Source of the DNA: Neurospora tetrasperma FGSC 2508
Lineage: Eukaryota > Ascomycota > Sordariomycetes > Sordariales > Sordariaceae
Assembly: GCF_000213175.1 (NCBI RefSeq)
Contig: NW_009799100.1
Coordinates: forward strand, 4,484,556-4,548,555
Direction of reading: 5' to 3'
Length of the DNA stretch: 64,000 bases
The notes under the pieces are model-generated. The model was given only the letters and a program-made list of their open reading frames with translations, did not search any database and had not been told where the DNA came from. A program made the translations under genes and the position numbers. Positions 24,135-34,900 of this stretch are shown in pieces. Numbering within the stretch: the first letter of the stretch is position 1; every line of letters begins with the position of its first letter.

Positions 24135-24985
24135 CTTGTGGTCCTTGCACTCGCTTTGTAACGCAGATCACTCTGCGCGATCACGACTCCTTTGGAGTCA
24201 CAATAGCCATCATACCGTCCTCGTCGTCCGATTAAGATCGAAAGTCATATCTGAAGCCGTTCCGGTACACACTTGATGGCGATTGGCAGATTTCTGACTT
24301 GCTGGACATCATCAATGAAGTAAATGGTCACCATCACTTCTCCGTCTTCAGATTTACCAGTTTTGATATTTTGACAGGCCAACACGTACATGGGTCTAAA
24401 GCGCACCAGTGAGGCCAATGGTCCATATACGTTGGCTTAAACTACCTAAACATGTCTGAAGCTCGAGGTTTCGGGGCCCGACATGGATGGTTGCTCTTTG
24501 GAAACCGATAACTCAATTACCAAGTGCTCTGCAAGCCTCATCTTACAGTGATCGGTGCCTCGAACTTGTTTCACGCTACGGGCCCGGGCAGGTAACACAA
24601 GATCTACATCAATGACTTCGTTAACGCACCTCTGGGCCACGCTACTGACGCGAGGAAGAGCATGGTTGATCAAATGGTATGGTCAAAGATAGAGGATGAG
24701 AGAAACCATGTAGAATCAAACCCTGTGATTGTAAAGCGTTATAGCCATTTAGCCCTCTCATTCCGCCCTAGCTACTGATAGAATCCTGGGATTCGCCAAT
24801 GTGGCTGATTCTTTCACAGCGAGAACGGTCGATGTATCTACCAAGCCTGACTTTGTAAAGAATCAGGCCATGTTCTAGTCAATTCCCAAGTACGTCAAGT
24901 AAGCTCCGTTCAAGCTGGGATATTCCATCATCGTGCACATTGTGGCGGATCACAGTTCATTGTCTTGTTTTTGTTTCGTCAGGGT
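24135..24985 (+). pseudogene. decayed tandem copy of the adjacent Mx/dynamin-like GTPase
   Basis: Translated in shifting frames, this stretch follows the intact neighbour (21231-23771) in order. It shows a switch-I-like PCTRFVTQITL (from about 24143), then AIIP and SSSSD followed by a stop. A LEVSGPD (about 24462) corresponds to IEISSPD. PHLTVIG and NLF (about 24535) correspond to PHLTVID and GLF at G3. ATDARKSMVDQMV (about 24637) corresponds to ATNQDKSMVEAMV. ILGFANVAD (about 24784) corresponds to ILQFAKVAD, and STKPDFVKNQA to LTKADLVKEKA at G4. KLGYS corresponds to KLGYF. Stops and frameshifts break it repeatedly; remnants of introns can be placed between the blocks. The P-loop exon and everything after G4 are gone. 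It is on the same strand, immediately downstream, so an old tandem duplication is the simplest origin. Confidence 0.85.
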
Positions 24986-25065
24986 GTAAATGGCGTTGTG
25001 TTGCTGATATATTGCTAGATGCTTATAGGTAAAGTATTTTGGTATTTCTTATAACAATTAGTGGT

Positions 25066-25150
25066 GGTCCGGTGGCGAAATGGTATCGTGTGGTCCTCCT
25101 AATTCGGGAGGATAAGACTGAGGTTGTGGGTTCGAGTCCCATCCGGATCG
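25066..25150 (+). tRNA. tRNA-Arg (anticodon CCU) with 13-nt intron
   Basis: The acceptor stem GGTCCGG pairs with CCGGATC (one G-U), followed by discriminator G. The D-stem GCGA pairs with TCGT. The anticodon stem TGGTC/GACTG encloses C-T-CCT-A...A, giving anticodon CCT (reads AGG). A 13-nt intron at 25102-25114 follows position 37. The T-arm is TGTGGGTTCGAGTCCCAT. The mature length is 72 nt. A T-run follows within 10-20 bases, as expected for polymerase III termination. Confidence 0.9.
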
Positions 25151-25585
25151 TCCAATTTTTTGCTCTTTTTTCTTCCCCTACAGTCTGAGCGGACTTATCT
25201 TGAGTTTTATGCTGTTTTTTTTATATTTTTACTCTTCGGAAAGTTCGCAGAGCGTGACTTTGAATGCCACTTAGTTACAAACGTGTGCGTGGTGCAAGCA
25301 CGGTTTTTGTTGCAATTTGTGTGTCTTGTTGAGTCACGGTTTGATGGATGCATGCGGAACTGAAATTCCTCAATTCTGTGTCGAGGAACTTCTACTCAGC
25401 CTAAGCTTCAACAGAACGCAACGCCTCTTGTGAAACATCTCTTCCTGGTTTTTCTCCGTCGTGCAAGTGATTGCCGATACATTCGCTTGGATAGGTATCA
25501 TCAACTGGAAAGTATCCTTCCAACTGTGTTGAGACTGAGTTAATTCGACCCAGTTCATACCTCACTTCACATCTCATTCTCAACC
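25151..25585. other. spacer between tRNA-Arg and the histidinol phosphatase gene
   Basis: T-rich just after the tRNA, then A/C-rich toward 25586. It is likely the promoter and leader of the downstream gene. No frame is supported as coding. Confidence 0.5.
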
Positions 25586-26716
25586 ATGGCGTTCACGATG
25601 CACTCCCACTCCGGGCAGTTCTGCCCCGGACACGCCAAAGACCAACTCGAGGAAGTGATCAGACACGCCATCAGCGTCGGCTACAGAACCATCGGTCTGA
25701 CAGAGCACATGCCCCGTACCCAGCTCTCGGATCTCTACCCGGAAGAGGTACAGCCAGCCGCACACGCACACGCATATCCCCAATCCCACTCAACTCATCA
25801 TAACTAACGAAACTACCTCACAAAACTCCAGCTCGACCCAGACCAAGGACAAACAACTCTCGCCCAGCTCGTCCCCCGCCACGCTTCTTACCTCGCCGAA
25901 GCACAGCGTCTCCAAGCCAAATATGCCTCGCAGATCCACATCCTCATCGGCTTCGAAGGCGAATGGATTCGCGGGGCTGAGTACGGTCCCCTGATCAGCT
26001 CCCTTTTATCTTCCGCTCCATGCGTCGACTACTTCATCGGATCCATCCACCACACGGCCGGGATTCCAATTGATTTTGACAAGACCATGTTTCTGCAGGC
26101 GCAGAACGCGTGTGGGGGTTCAGAGGAGAAGCTGTGGGAGAGGTACTACGATGAGCAGTTTGAGATGTTGAACGCGACGAGACCGAAGGTGGTGGGACAC
26201 TTTGATCTGATCAGGTTGTTGTCGGAGGAGCCGGATAAGAGGGTGAAGGGGTGGAGGGATGGGGTTTGGGAGAGGATGAAGAGGAACTTGGAGGTGTGTA
26301 AGGGGTTGGGGGCTTGGTTGGAGGTTAATACTAGTGCTTTGAGGAAGGGGCTGAAGGAGCCGTATCCGGGGAGGGAGGTTGCTGAGGTGAGCTTGCATTT
26401 TTTTTTCTTTTTTCTTCGCTTTCTCCCCCCCTCTTACTCTGAATGGTGGTGGGTGCTAACCAACAACTTGGTGGGTTAACAGGAATGGATCAAAATGGGG
26501 GGCAAGTTTACGTTTTCGGATGATAGCCATGGGATTGCACAGGTTGCAACAAACTACACAAGGGGCCTGGATTACTTGGATAGTTTGGGAGTTACTGAAC
26601 TCTGGACGCTGGAAAGGGTTCCTCATCCCGGAACAGCAGGGGATATCAAGTCGGAGTTGAGGGACAAGGCCGTGACCATTGCCGAATTCCGCCAGAGCTT
26701 GCGGCTGGAGCAGTAG
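25586..26716 (+). CDS. his-4: Histidinol-phosphatase, PHP family (HIS2-like)
   Basis: Removes phosphate from L-histidinol phosphate, the penultimate stage of histidine synthesis, in the cytosol. Exons 25586-25747, 25832-26386, 26483-26716 (951 nt, 316 aa), GT-AG introns of 84 and 96 nt. PHP metal-site motifs are visible: MHSHSGQ at residues 5-11 (HxH), LTEHMPR, GFEGEWI, GSIHHT, GHFDLIR, EVNTSALRKG and the C-terminal FSDDSHG. Length and motif order match yeast His2 and bacterial HisK-type enzymes. The ATG at 25586 is preceded by CAACC and places HxH close to the N-terminus as in the family. The symbol his-4 is my recollection that the N. crassa histidinol-phosphatase locus on linkage group IV carries that name. 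The enzyme call is firmer than the symbol. Confidence 0.9.
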
Positions 26717-28401
26717 ACGTACTTAGGTTGACAATTGCGATTGTTCAGTGTGGCAGAAAATGTTGGTCACTTCGTATAAGCCAACAAGCCCGTGCCAAGG
26801 CCGGAAGTCGTAGCCCTGTATGCCTCGTGTTCGCCTCTGTGTCGACAGTAAAAGAGAGTCATTCGTTTGCCGAACGGTCTCGTCTCAATTCTTCGTTCTT
26901 ATCGATTCGGCCTCGTTTGTTTTTGGATGAACATGCTATGTCAAATGTAGGTTTCTGATGCAGGTTGAGGCAGCCAATTCGGGACCTCCCGCCCCAGATC
27001 TTGCCAACGCGCATGATTGTCCTCTCTGCCTCTCTACGTGGTCTGCGGTGTACCTAGCTCCGAGCGAATGAGATACGCGGTAACATCGTGGCTTGCTGTT
27101 AAAAGTGAGAGACATTCGTTGGTCCAGGCGTGATCTCCCAAACTTGTTTCGAGTGCACTTTGAACACGAACGACATGGTACCTGACAACAATGGACCAAC
27201 GTCAATCGTGCAGCCGAGGAATGCTGACTATTCAATATCAAAATGGCTTCGATGCAAGGGAATTGAACGCAATTTCTATACACTGTAGTCAGTAACTTTT
27301 GAAGCAAAGAGTAGCTCGCGGCCGTTGGGGGAACGATGGTATTTGTTGCTGATGTTCAATTTGTTCGAGAGAAGAGGGGAGGGGCATGTGACGAAGTTAA
27401 CGTTATCTACGCCAGGGAGTGAAGGAAACGTCAAGACGGGGGAGTGGGTACGGCGGGATGATCATCGCATCCATTGTCCGCAACCGTCAGGCTGTGTACT
27501 ATGAGTATGGTCCCTTCCAAATAAACAACCTCTTCCTGGTTTTCCAGCTCTTTTGAGGCGGCTCGGAATCGAGGCAAGCTCAGTCAAGATGAGAACTGCT
27601 TTGGCTGGTATACGAAAGACGATCAGCGTAGGTGAATCGCATTCTCAGTGTTTGGAACTCACCATCGTCCCGTCTGCTGGGTGAAGCGGGCATGATTTTC
27701 AAATCCAGCCGGGCATAAGAACACAGTCCAATCCTGTTAGCGGGGAACTCCTCCCGGCCTTGAACAGGGGAGAAATGTGGCGTTGTAGAGGATCATGTAA
27801 TCGGTACCAATCCACAAAAAACCAGGGTAGAGAGAGCTTTAGCAAACAGCAGCCTGAACCTTCCACTTCTCAGTCTTCCAAATACAATATCCAACCGGGA
27901 AATAGTTCCAGCGATTTTCCAGGACTTGCATTGCCAAAGTTCACCGAACCAAACTTCGGAAAACTATCTACGATAGTATTGAAGTATCACGCAGGCTTGG
28001 GATGTAGAGTACATATCTAACCACCTATCATACACACTGTACGGCTCCTTGTCGAGTACGCACAGACCAAGGCGGGCTCAGGGCACTCCTGCAATTCAAA
28101 GCCTAGTTGCCCCATCCTTTCACCCTCCCCTCTTCCCCGGCTTTTCCTTAATTGACACCACCTCTCAGTCGCCCATCCGCACATCCCTACCTCCATATAA
28201 TTCCACACACCTTTGGCTGCTACACCAACTTTCCTCAGTCACACACCCATCCGTTCGCTACACGCCCGCCCCCGGCTCCGATCTGGTTTCAACAGCCCGG
28301 CCCGTTCCCGACAGGCCAGCCTCAGCTCGACTTTCCATCCAGTTCCGGAAACCAAGGGCCAACGTCATTTTCAAAAGCATCCAGTCGTCAGTTCTTTGAC
28401 C
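26717..28401. other. intergenic between the histidinol phosphatase gene and the FAR1-type gene
   Basis: No convincing frame. The right half (about 28030-28401) is C- and pyrimidine-rich and is probably the promoter and 5' leader of the gene starting at 28402. Frames overlapping that gene's start in other phases are shadows. Confidence 0.5.
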
Positions 28402-30170
28402 ATGTCCTCCGGGAGCGGGCATCCCGGTCTGGGCTTTGGCAACATTGGCGGCCAGCTCCGTCGACAGTACCAACCGCACAACGTCAACCCGGCATCCTCC
28501 AACAAGCCGTCGCCATCGCTATCGCAACAACACGCGTCGCCATACCAGTCCCAGGCCTACGCGTCCCAACACACGCAACATGCCCAGCAGACACCGCAGA
28601 GCCAGTACTCGCACCACCTCTACACGACTACGACTCCCCCGATTCCCAGCGTATCGACCGTTCAAAATGCCGCACGACAACCCCAGACACAGATGCCGCC
28701 AGCGATGCCGCGCCAACGAGCCCCTGCTCCTCGACAAATGCAGCAACAAGCCAGCACCCTGCCGAGCTATCTTCAACAATCGTTGAACCAACAGCCCATA
28801 CCTCAACAGCCCTTGACTGCCCAGCAGCTAAGCCAGCAGCCCATGAGCCAGTCGCTCGGTCAGCAATCCCTCGGCCAGCAGTCTCTGACGCCATCGCCCA
28901 TGAGCCAAGCGCCGTTGAGCCAGGCCCTTACACAGCAGTCTCTTGCCCAGCAATCTCTCGCTCAACAGTCGCTTAACCAGCAGTCGCTCAACCAGTCCGT
29001 TCAGAATGACAACTCCATCTTGTCCCAGCAGTCAACACCACACCCGCCATCACAAGCAACGTTGCCTCCAGTTCAGCCGCAGATTTCCCAGGCGCAGCAG
29101 GTACAAAAGGTGCAACAAGTGCAGCATGTACAACAGCAACCAACCCCTCCTCACCCGGAGCCCGCGGATGCTGCTCAGGATACCAGTCATGATGACGACA
29201 TGGAGATTGGTGGACACCAGGGCGAGTCCGGAGATGATGATGCGAGCAGCTCGAGGATGAATGACGGAACGCCTTTTGTTCCACGACAACCACGTGGTTT
29301 GATGATGTCAGCACCTCCGCAGGGGGGAAGCTTTGAAACCCTGGACGCCATTCATAAGCATGTATTGGAATACTGCACTTCGGTAGGCTATGCCGTGGTC
29401 ATTGGCCGATCGAAAAAGACGGTTCCGGGTCTCAAGAAGGTCTTGTTTGTGTGTGACCGTGCCGGGAAGCCGCCTAAGCGGGTGAGTCCCGAGATGCGGA
29501 AGCGCAAGACGACGTCCCGCAAGTGCGACTGCCCATTCGGCTTCTTTGCCATTGAGCAACGCACGCAGTGGACTATCAGATACCGCCCCGATGCCATCCA
29601 CCTTCAGCACAACCACGGCCCCAGCGAAAGTCCTTTGTTACACCCCGCTGCGCGGAAGCTGGACAGCAAGATGGTTGCTGCAGTTAAGCAGCTGAAGGAA
29701 AATGGTATGTCATATCTCGTTCGCATCTGCCGATCAAGTTCTCGTTAGCTGACGATTTTACAGGTGTCGGTGTTACCGAGACGCTCGAGATCCTCCAGCA
29801 AGATCACCCCCATGTTCCTCTTCTTCCGCGCGATATCTATAACGCCCGTGCAGCCATCAACCGTAACCCGCAGAAGGTGGCAACTGGCTTGGCCGAGAAC
29901 CGGCCCGCGATTTACAGCAAGCCACAACCGTCAGCCGAGGAGCGCATCCGTGCGGATCTGCGCCGGGAGATTGCCAAGGCAAGAGAGGAGCTCGAGAAGG
30001 TCAAGGCAGAAAGTCAAAAAGAAATTGACGAACTCAAGGCGACACTCAACGAAAAGAACAAGATTATTGAAAAGTTTGAACAGTTCATTGACATCTGCAA
30101 CCAACGGGTTATTGTCAGGCTGAACGATACCGGCTCGTCAAGTGCTGGGGCAGCGAGCGGAAGCTCTTGA
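28402..30170 (+). CDS. Glutamine-rich FAR1/WRKY-GCM1-type DNA-binding protein (Rbf1-like)
   Basis: A likely nuclear transcription factor. Exons 28402-29704 and 29764-30170 (1710 nt, 569 aa) with one 59-nt GT-AG intron. Residues 1-250 are Gln/Ser/Pro-rich. They include a run of imperfect QQSL-type units (about 150-197) and a later Gln/Val-rich stretch, a typical activation or condensate-forming region. An acidic patch follows (about 263-284). The FAR1-type zinc-binding region lies at about 312-407, with Cys351, Cys375, Cys377 and a C-terminal LQHNHG carrying His403 and His405. A charged helical stretch near the C-terminus (about 495-545) looks like a coiled coil. The DNA-binding module resembles the fungal Rbf1 and Mutator-derived FAR1 group; no transposase catalytic region is present. 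Target genes cannot be told from the sequence. The ATG at 28402 is the first in the frame that begins the conserved Gly/Gln-rich N-terminus. Confidence 0.82.
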
Positions 30171-31981
30171 GTATTAAGAAAGGATGACAGAGAGACACAG
30201 GGAAAAGAGGGAAATAGAGAGGCGATAGCGTACTGCAAAAGTTATGCTCGGCCCGAAAAAGTGTTCATTTTGTTACGGTCAGGGATTGCTTATAGGTTAA
30301 GGCTCTCGGTGTGTTCAGGGCTCGGTTCTTGGTTTGAAGCATAGGCGTTAAGGTTCAGCTTTATTGGTTATTTCATGTCCGAGACAAGTTTTCGGTTCGA
30401 GTATCATGATGGGATGTCCAGAAGGAAACGCTGGTGGGTGGTTTATGGGGACACTGGGAACTTGACGGCCTGATTCAGGAAATGGATGCGCTGAATTAGG
30501 TATAGACATGGTTGTTGGGCGATTGCTCGAATTGACGCTAGTGTGTTGTCGCTGTCCAGAAACAATCCCCATCGTTCACATGGTTTTTTTTCTTTTTCCT
30601 TTTTTTTTTTTTTTTTTTTTTCTTCCTTTCTTTCCTCATGCAGGTTGAGCACCTCTATGGCTGGTGTTTTGGGACGAGGGTCCTTGCCAGGTAGGTCTGT
30701 TAATCCCACCCCTTCATATGGAGGGCTTCTGATCTCTCGATGACTCTGTGCCTACACGCAGGAACCATCCTGCATATGTGGCTTACGTGATACAACAGGC
30801 CTCGAGTGATGAGAGATGTACTGGAAGTTCCCGGTGTGTCCAAAACTCGACGGTAGACACGGATAGCCTGGAATTTAGAGCTACGATATGAGCGTAGAAA
30901 ACCCCGCCATGTTAGGTGTGTCTTCTAGATCTACACCCTTGACCGTTGAAGCCTGATGTTTCGTATATGACTGACCAATGAAAAGCCGCAAATCTCCAAA
31001 GTCAGGGGTTCTGATACATGGATTCGCCGCCTTCGTTTCGCGACACTGCGACAGGGCTTGGATTGGGCCACAGCACAGGGTCGCGAGTTCCGCGCCCCGT
31101 CCCTTCCCTTCGCTCTGGGGCAGGGACCGGAACGCGGGCGGCGCCCACCATGGACCCCCTCTTGGACCACAAGCCAGCACCACGGGCAGTTACTGTGTAC
31201 ACTTCCTCGGTCGCAAACCGAAGATTCTCACGAAAACGCATCATCCCACCGAAAAACAACAACCCACAGAAAGTCTACAAGGGCAACATCAGCACAACAC
31301 CAACAACGGACAAAGGGGAAGCTATCCTCAGCCCGTGGTTGTTGCTGCAAGAGTAAACACCCAACTCTTTGACTTTTCTAAGCTACTCATCTAACGACAC
31401 TCTTTCGTCTGGACAAACAGCTGAACTTTTGCGCACACCGCCCGCCCGCCCGCCGCACATCCCCGTCCGATAGATAGAGCACATCCACATTAGAGCAGAG
31501 CAGGAAAGAAAGATACCCCACGATCGTCTTCTCTTCCCCGTCTACCGACTACACCACCATACTATTCGGCTTTTGCTTCAGCTTTTTTTTCTTCTTCTTT
31601 TTCTGCGACTGCGCCCTCGAGAACCAGTAGAGCCCACTCCAGTCGCGCCCTTCCCTTCGATTCCATTGCTCTTGCTTGCCCGCTGTGCGCTACTAGCTCG
31701 AGTAAGGTACCTCTAGTGTCGGATACCTCCCGCTAAAGCTTCGCGTCAGTGAGTGCTACTGTATCTCGAACCACAAACGGGCAGCGACGACTTTACCACA
31801 ACACTCACCCGACGTCCCCGACGACGAGCCCTACCACCATCTACCTGTGCCGTGCGCTGTAGAGACCGACCCAGATGAAATGATCGATTAGACCGTCGAG
31901 TCCCGAACCTACCTACATCTTGCCATACCCTACCTATCGTCTCACTTCCGAACGCACCTCTCTCGGTAGTCCATCGCCATC
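30171..31981. other. intergenic; promoter and leader of the dynein heavy-chain gene
   Basis: The 3' flank of the FAR1-type gene includes a long T-rich tract (about 30582-30635, with about 22 consecutive T). The right 500 bases (31440-31981) are C-rich, with CCGCCCGCCCGCC near 31440 and a TACCTCTAG motif near 31707. They look like the promoter and 5' UTR of ro-1. Frames at 30978-31394 are not supported. Confidence 0.5.
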
Positions 31982-34900
31982 ATGACGGATTCGGTGCCTT
32001 CGCCCCCTCCCCAGCCGAGCCCGGACGCCAATGGCGTTGCGACCACGCCGTTTGCTGCTGTCGATCCTGTCAAGGTTGTCGACCATCTCGTCCTCCTGCT
32101 TGAAGCTACCCTCGGCGCAAAGCGAGACGAGCTCGAAGCTCCCGGCAGTCTCCTGTCCAAGGTTCGCTATTCGGACACCGTTCAGCGTTGCTCTCGCTTT
32201 GCCTTGGATACCCAGGTTGCCCTGTACATACAGAAAGATCTTGCTCCCACCACTACACTTGATGGAGATAATGGAGCCGAGGCTGAAGAGCGTACGTTCG
32301 GTGCTTCCACTTTGCACGCGTTGAGAAATGTAGCTAACACACGCTTCACTGCGATAGCCGAGCCTACCCATGTGTATACTATTTCAAGCGATCTGACCTC
32401 GTCCCCAACGACTGTTGCCTACCTCGTCTTGCTGAAACGCCCTCAGCCTCTCGACCCTATCGTCCCGCTCACCTCCCAGATCCAGATGCTCAACCTGCCG
32501 GGCCCTGCATACCTATCAACGAGCGGCAGCGAGCAGGGACCTACCAGCTCCCCTTACGAGATTCTCCAGCTGTATCTCCACAACGGTCTTGCTCCATATT
32601 TCGATGCGAGCACCAAAAGCCAGCAGTTGCTCAACGGTGCCAGGGGCCGTCCCGATGTCGATGCCAAGACTGGAATTCCTGTGACCAAGAAGCGCTGGAC
32701 GGAGCTGGAACTGAGTCTGTCTCACCTCCAGCAAAATGTCGAGATCCCCGAGGTGTCTCTGCCCTTTCACCCTCTCGTACAGAGTACGCTTGAGGAAGCG
32801 GCCACCAAGAATGTCAAACCCTCCATCGACCTTCTTCCAGCCACCGTGCTAGCGGACAGCACGTTCCTTAACAACCTGCAGGCCACTGTCAACAACTGGA
32901 TCAAGTCTATTCAGGTGATTACCAAGATGACGAGGGACCCGACGACCGGCACGGCCAACCAAGAAATCAACTTCTGGTTGTCCATGGAGGCAGCCCTCGA
33001 GGGAATCGAGAACCAACTGCGGAGTGAGGGCGTTATGCTCACGCTTGATATTCTCAAGCATGCCAAGCGTTTCCAGGCCACTGTCAGTTTCACGGCTGAT
33101 ACGGGCTTGAAGGAGGCCATGGAAAAGGTTCAAAAGTACAATCAGCTCATGAGAGATTTCCCGCTCGATGAGCTGTTGTCTGCCACTACCCTCACAAAGG
33201 TTCAGGAATCTATTGGGCAGATCTTTGGCCACCTCAACAAGAAGCTGAGGATATGCCCATATCCCATTCGCCGCGCACTTCCCTTGGTCGAAGCCATTTC
33301 TGGTGACTTGGACGAGGTCCTACACCGACTGCTTCCTGGAACGGAGCTGGTCAAACTCGACTATGAAGAGTTCAAGGGTGTCATGAAGCAGGCGGGCAGC
33401 ATCTTCCGCGCCTGGGACGAAAGCATCAAAGAATTCACCAATGTCGCTCGTGAAGTGACTCGCCGGCGCAACGAGAAGTTTATTCCTATCAAGATTAACC
33501 CACGTCACGCTGAGCTGCAGTCTCGCTTGGACTATGTCCACAACTTCCGTGATAACCACGAGCAACTCCAAAAGACGATTATTAACGTGCTGGGTCCCAA
33601 GGCCACTGTTAATGGCATTGTTACGGCGTCTGGCGCTAATGGCGTCGCTGTAGTCGAGGAAATCGGCGATGTGGACGCGGTTGATGAGGTTAAGCAAGCT
33701 TGGGAGGCTTTGAAGGATGTCGATTTGCTTGATTGTACCCGTGAAGGCACCGAAAAATGGGTACGCGCAGAGAATATCTACAACGAGCGCACTGCTCGTG
33801 TGGAGAATTCCATCATCGCCCGCCTTCGTGATCGTCTGGCTACGGCCAAGAACGCCAACGAGATGTTTCGCGTCTTCTCCAAATTTAACGCCCTGTTCGT
33901 GCGTCCCAAGATTCGTGGTGCTATCGCAGAGTACCAAACACAGCTCATCGACAACGTAAAGCAGGCCATTAGCTCTCTGCACGAGCGTTTCAAGCAGCAA
34001 TATGGCCACTCGGAGGCTCATGCTATGGCTCAGCTTCACGATCTGCCACCGGTGTCAGGTGCTATAATATGGGCCAGACAAATTGAGCGGCAACTTGACC
34101 AGTATATGAAGAAGGTGGAGCAAGTCCTTGGCTCAGATTGGGCTCTTCATACCGAGGGCCAAAAGCTTCAGAATGAGAGTGATCTGTTCAGGAAGAAGCT
34201 GGATACCAGGCCCATCTTTGAGGCTTGGCTTCATGATGTCCAGAGGAAGCAGATATCCATCTCCGGCTTGCTGTTCACCATCAATAGGATTCGCTCTGCT
34301 GGAAACATCCTCGAGTTGGCCGTGAACTTCGACGCGCAGGTCATCGCGTTGTTCAAGGAAACCCGAAATCTGCTTTGGCTCAACTACCCTGTCCCCCATT
34401 CGGTCAACAACGTGGCCAAAGAGGCAAAACGCGTATATCCCTTTGCTGTCAGTCTGATGGAAAGTGTCAGGACATTTGCCCAGACAAACCGCCAGATTTC
34501 TGACATGTCCGAGGTTGCTGTGCTGCTGAGCGGCCACCGCAACGATGTGTACACGCTGATCTCCAAGGGCATACCGCTCCGGTGGGAGACATTCGTCAAT
34601 ACCTACGAAGTGCACTTCAAGCCAACTTTCAATCCCAACACCCCACTGGGCCAGACAGGCTCCAAGGTTAGCGAGACGAAGCATGTCATGTTCATCCGCG
34701 AGTTCGCTGCTTCGGTTTCGTTGCTGCAGTCCAAGACTCTCCTTCTTGCCAATATCTATGTCACGGTACAAAAGGCACTCAACGAGCTCAAGACCTGTCC
34801 TTACGAGGCATCGGCCTTCCAGTCACGCCTCGAAACCATCCAGCATGCAGTTGACCAGCTGAACTTGGAGCAGTACGTCAACCTTGGTTACTGGGTGGAG

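Noticed and set aside
24135-24985. Relic treated as a RIP-mutated recent duplicate
   Set aside because: By eye the differences from the intact copy include many transversions and small indels and the segment is not strongly AT-rich, so RIP alone does not explain it. A RIP index was not computed.
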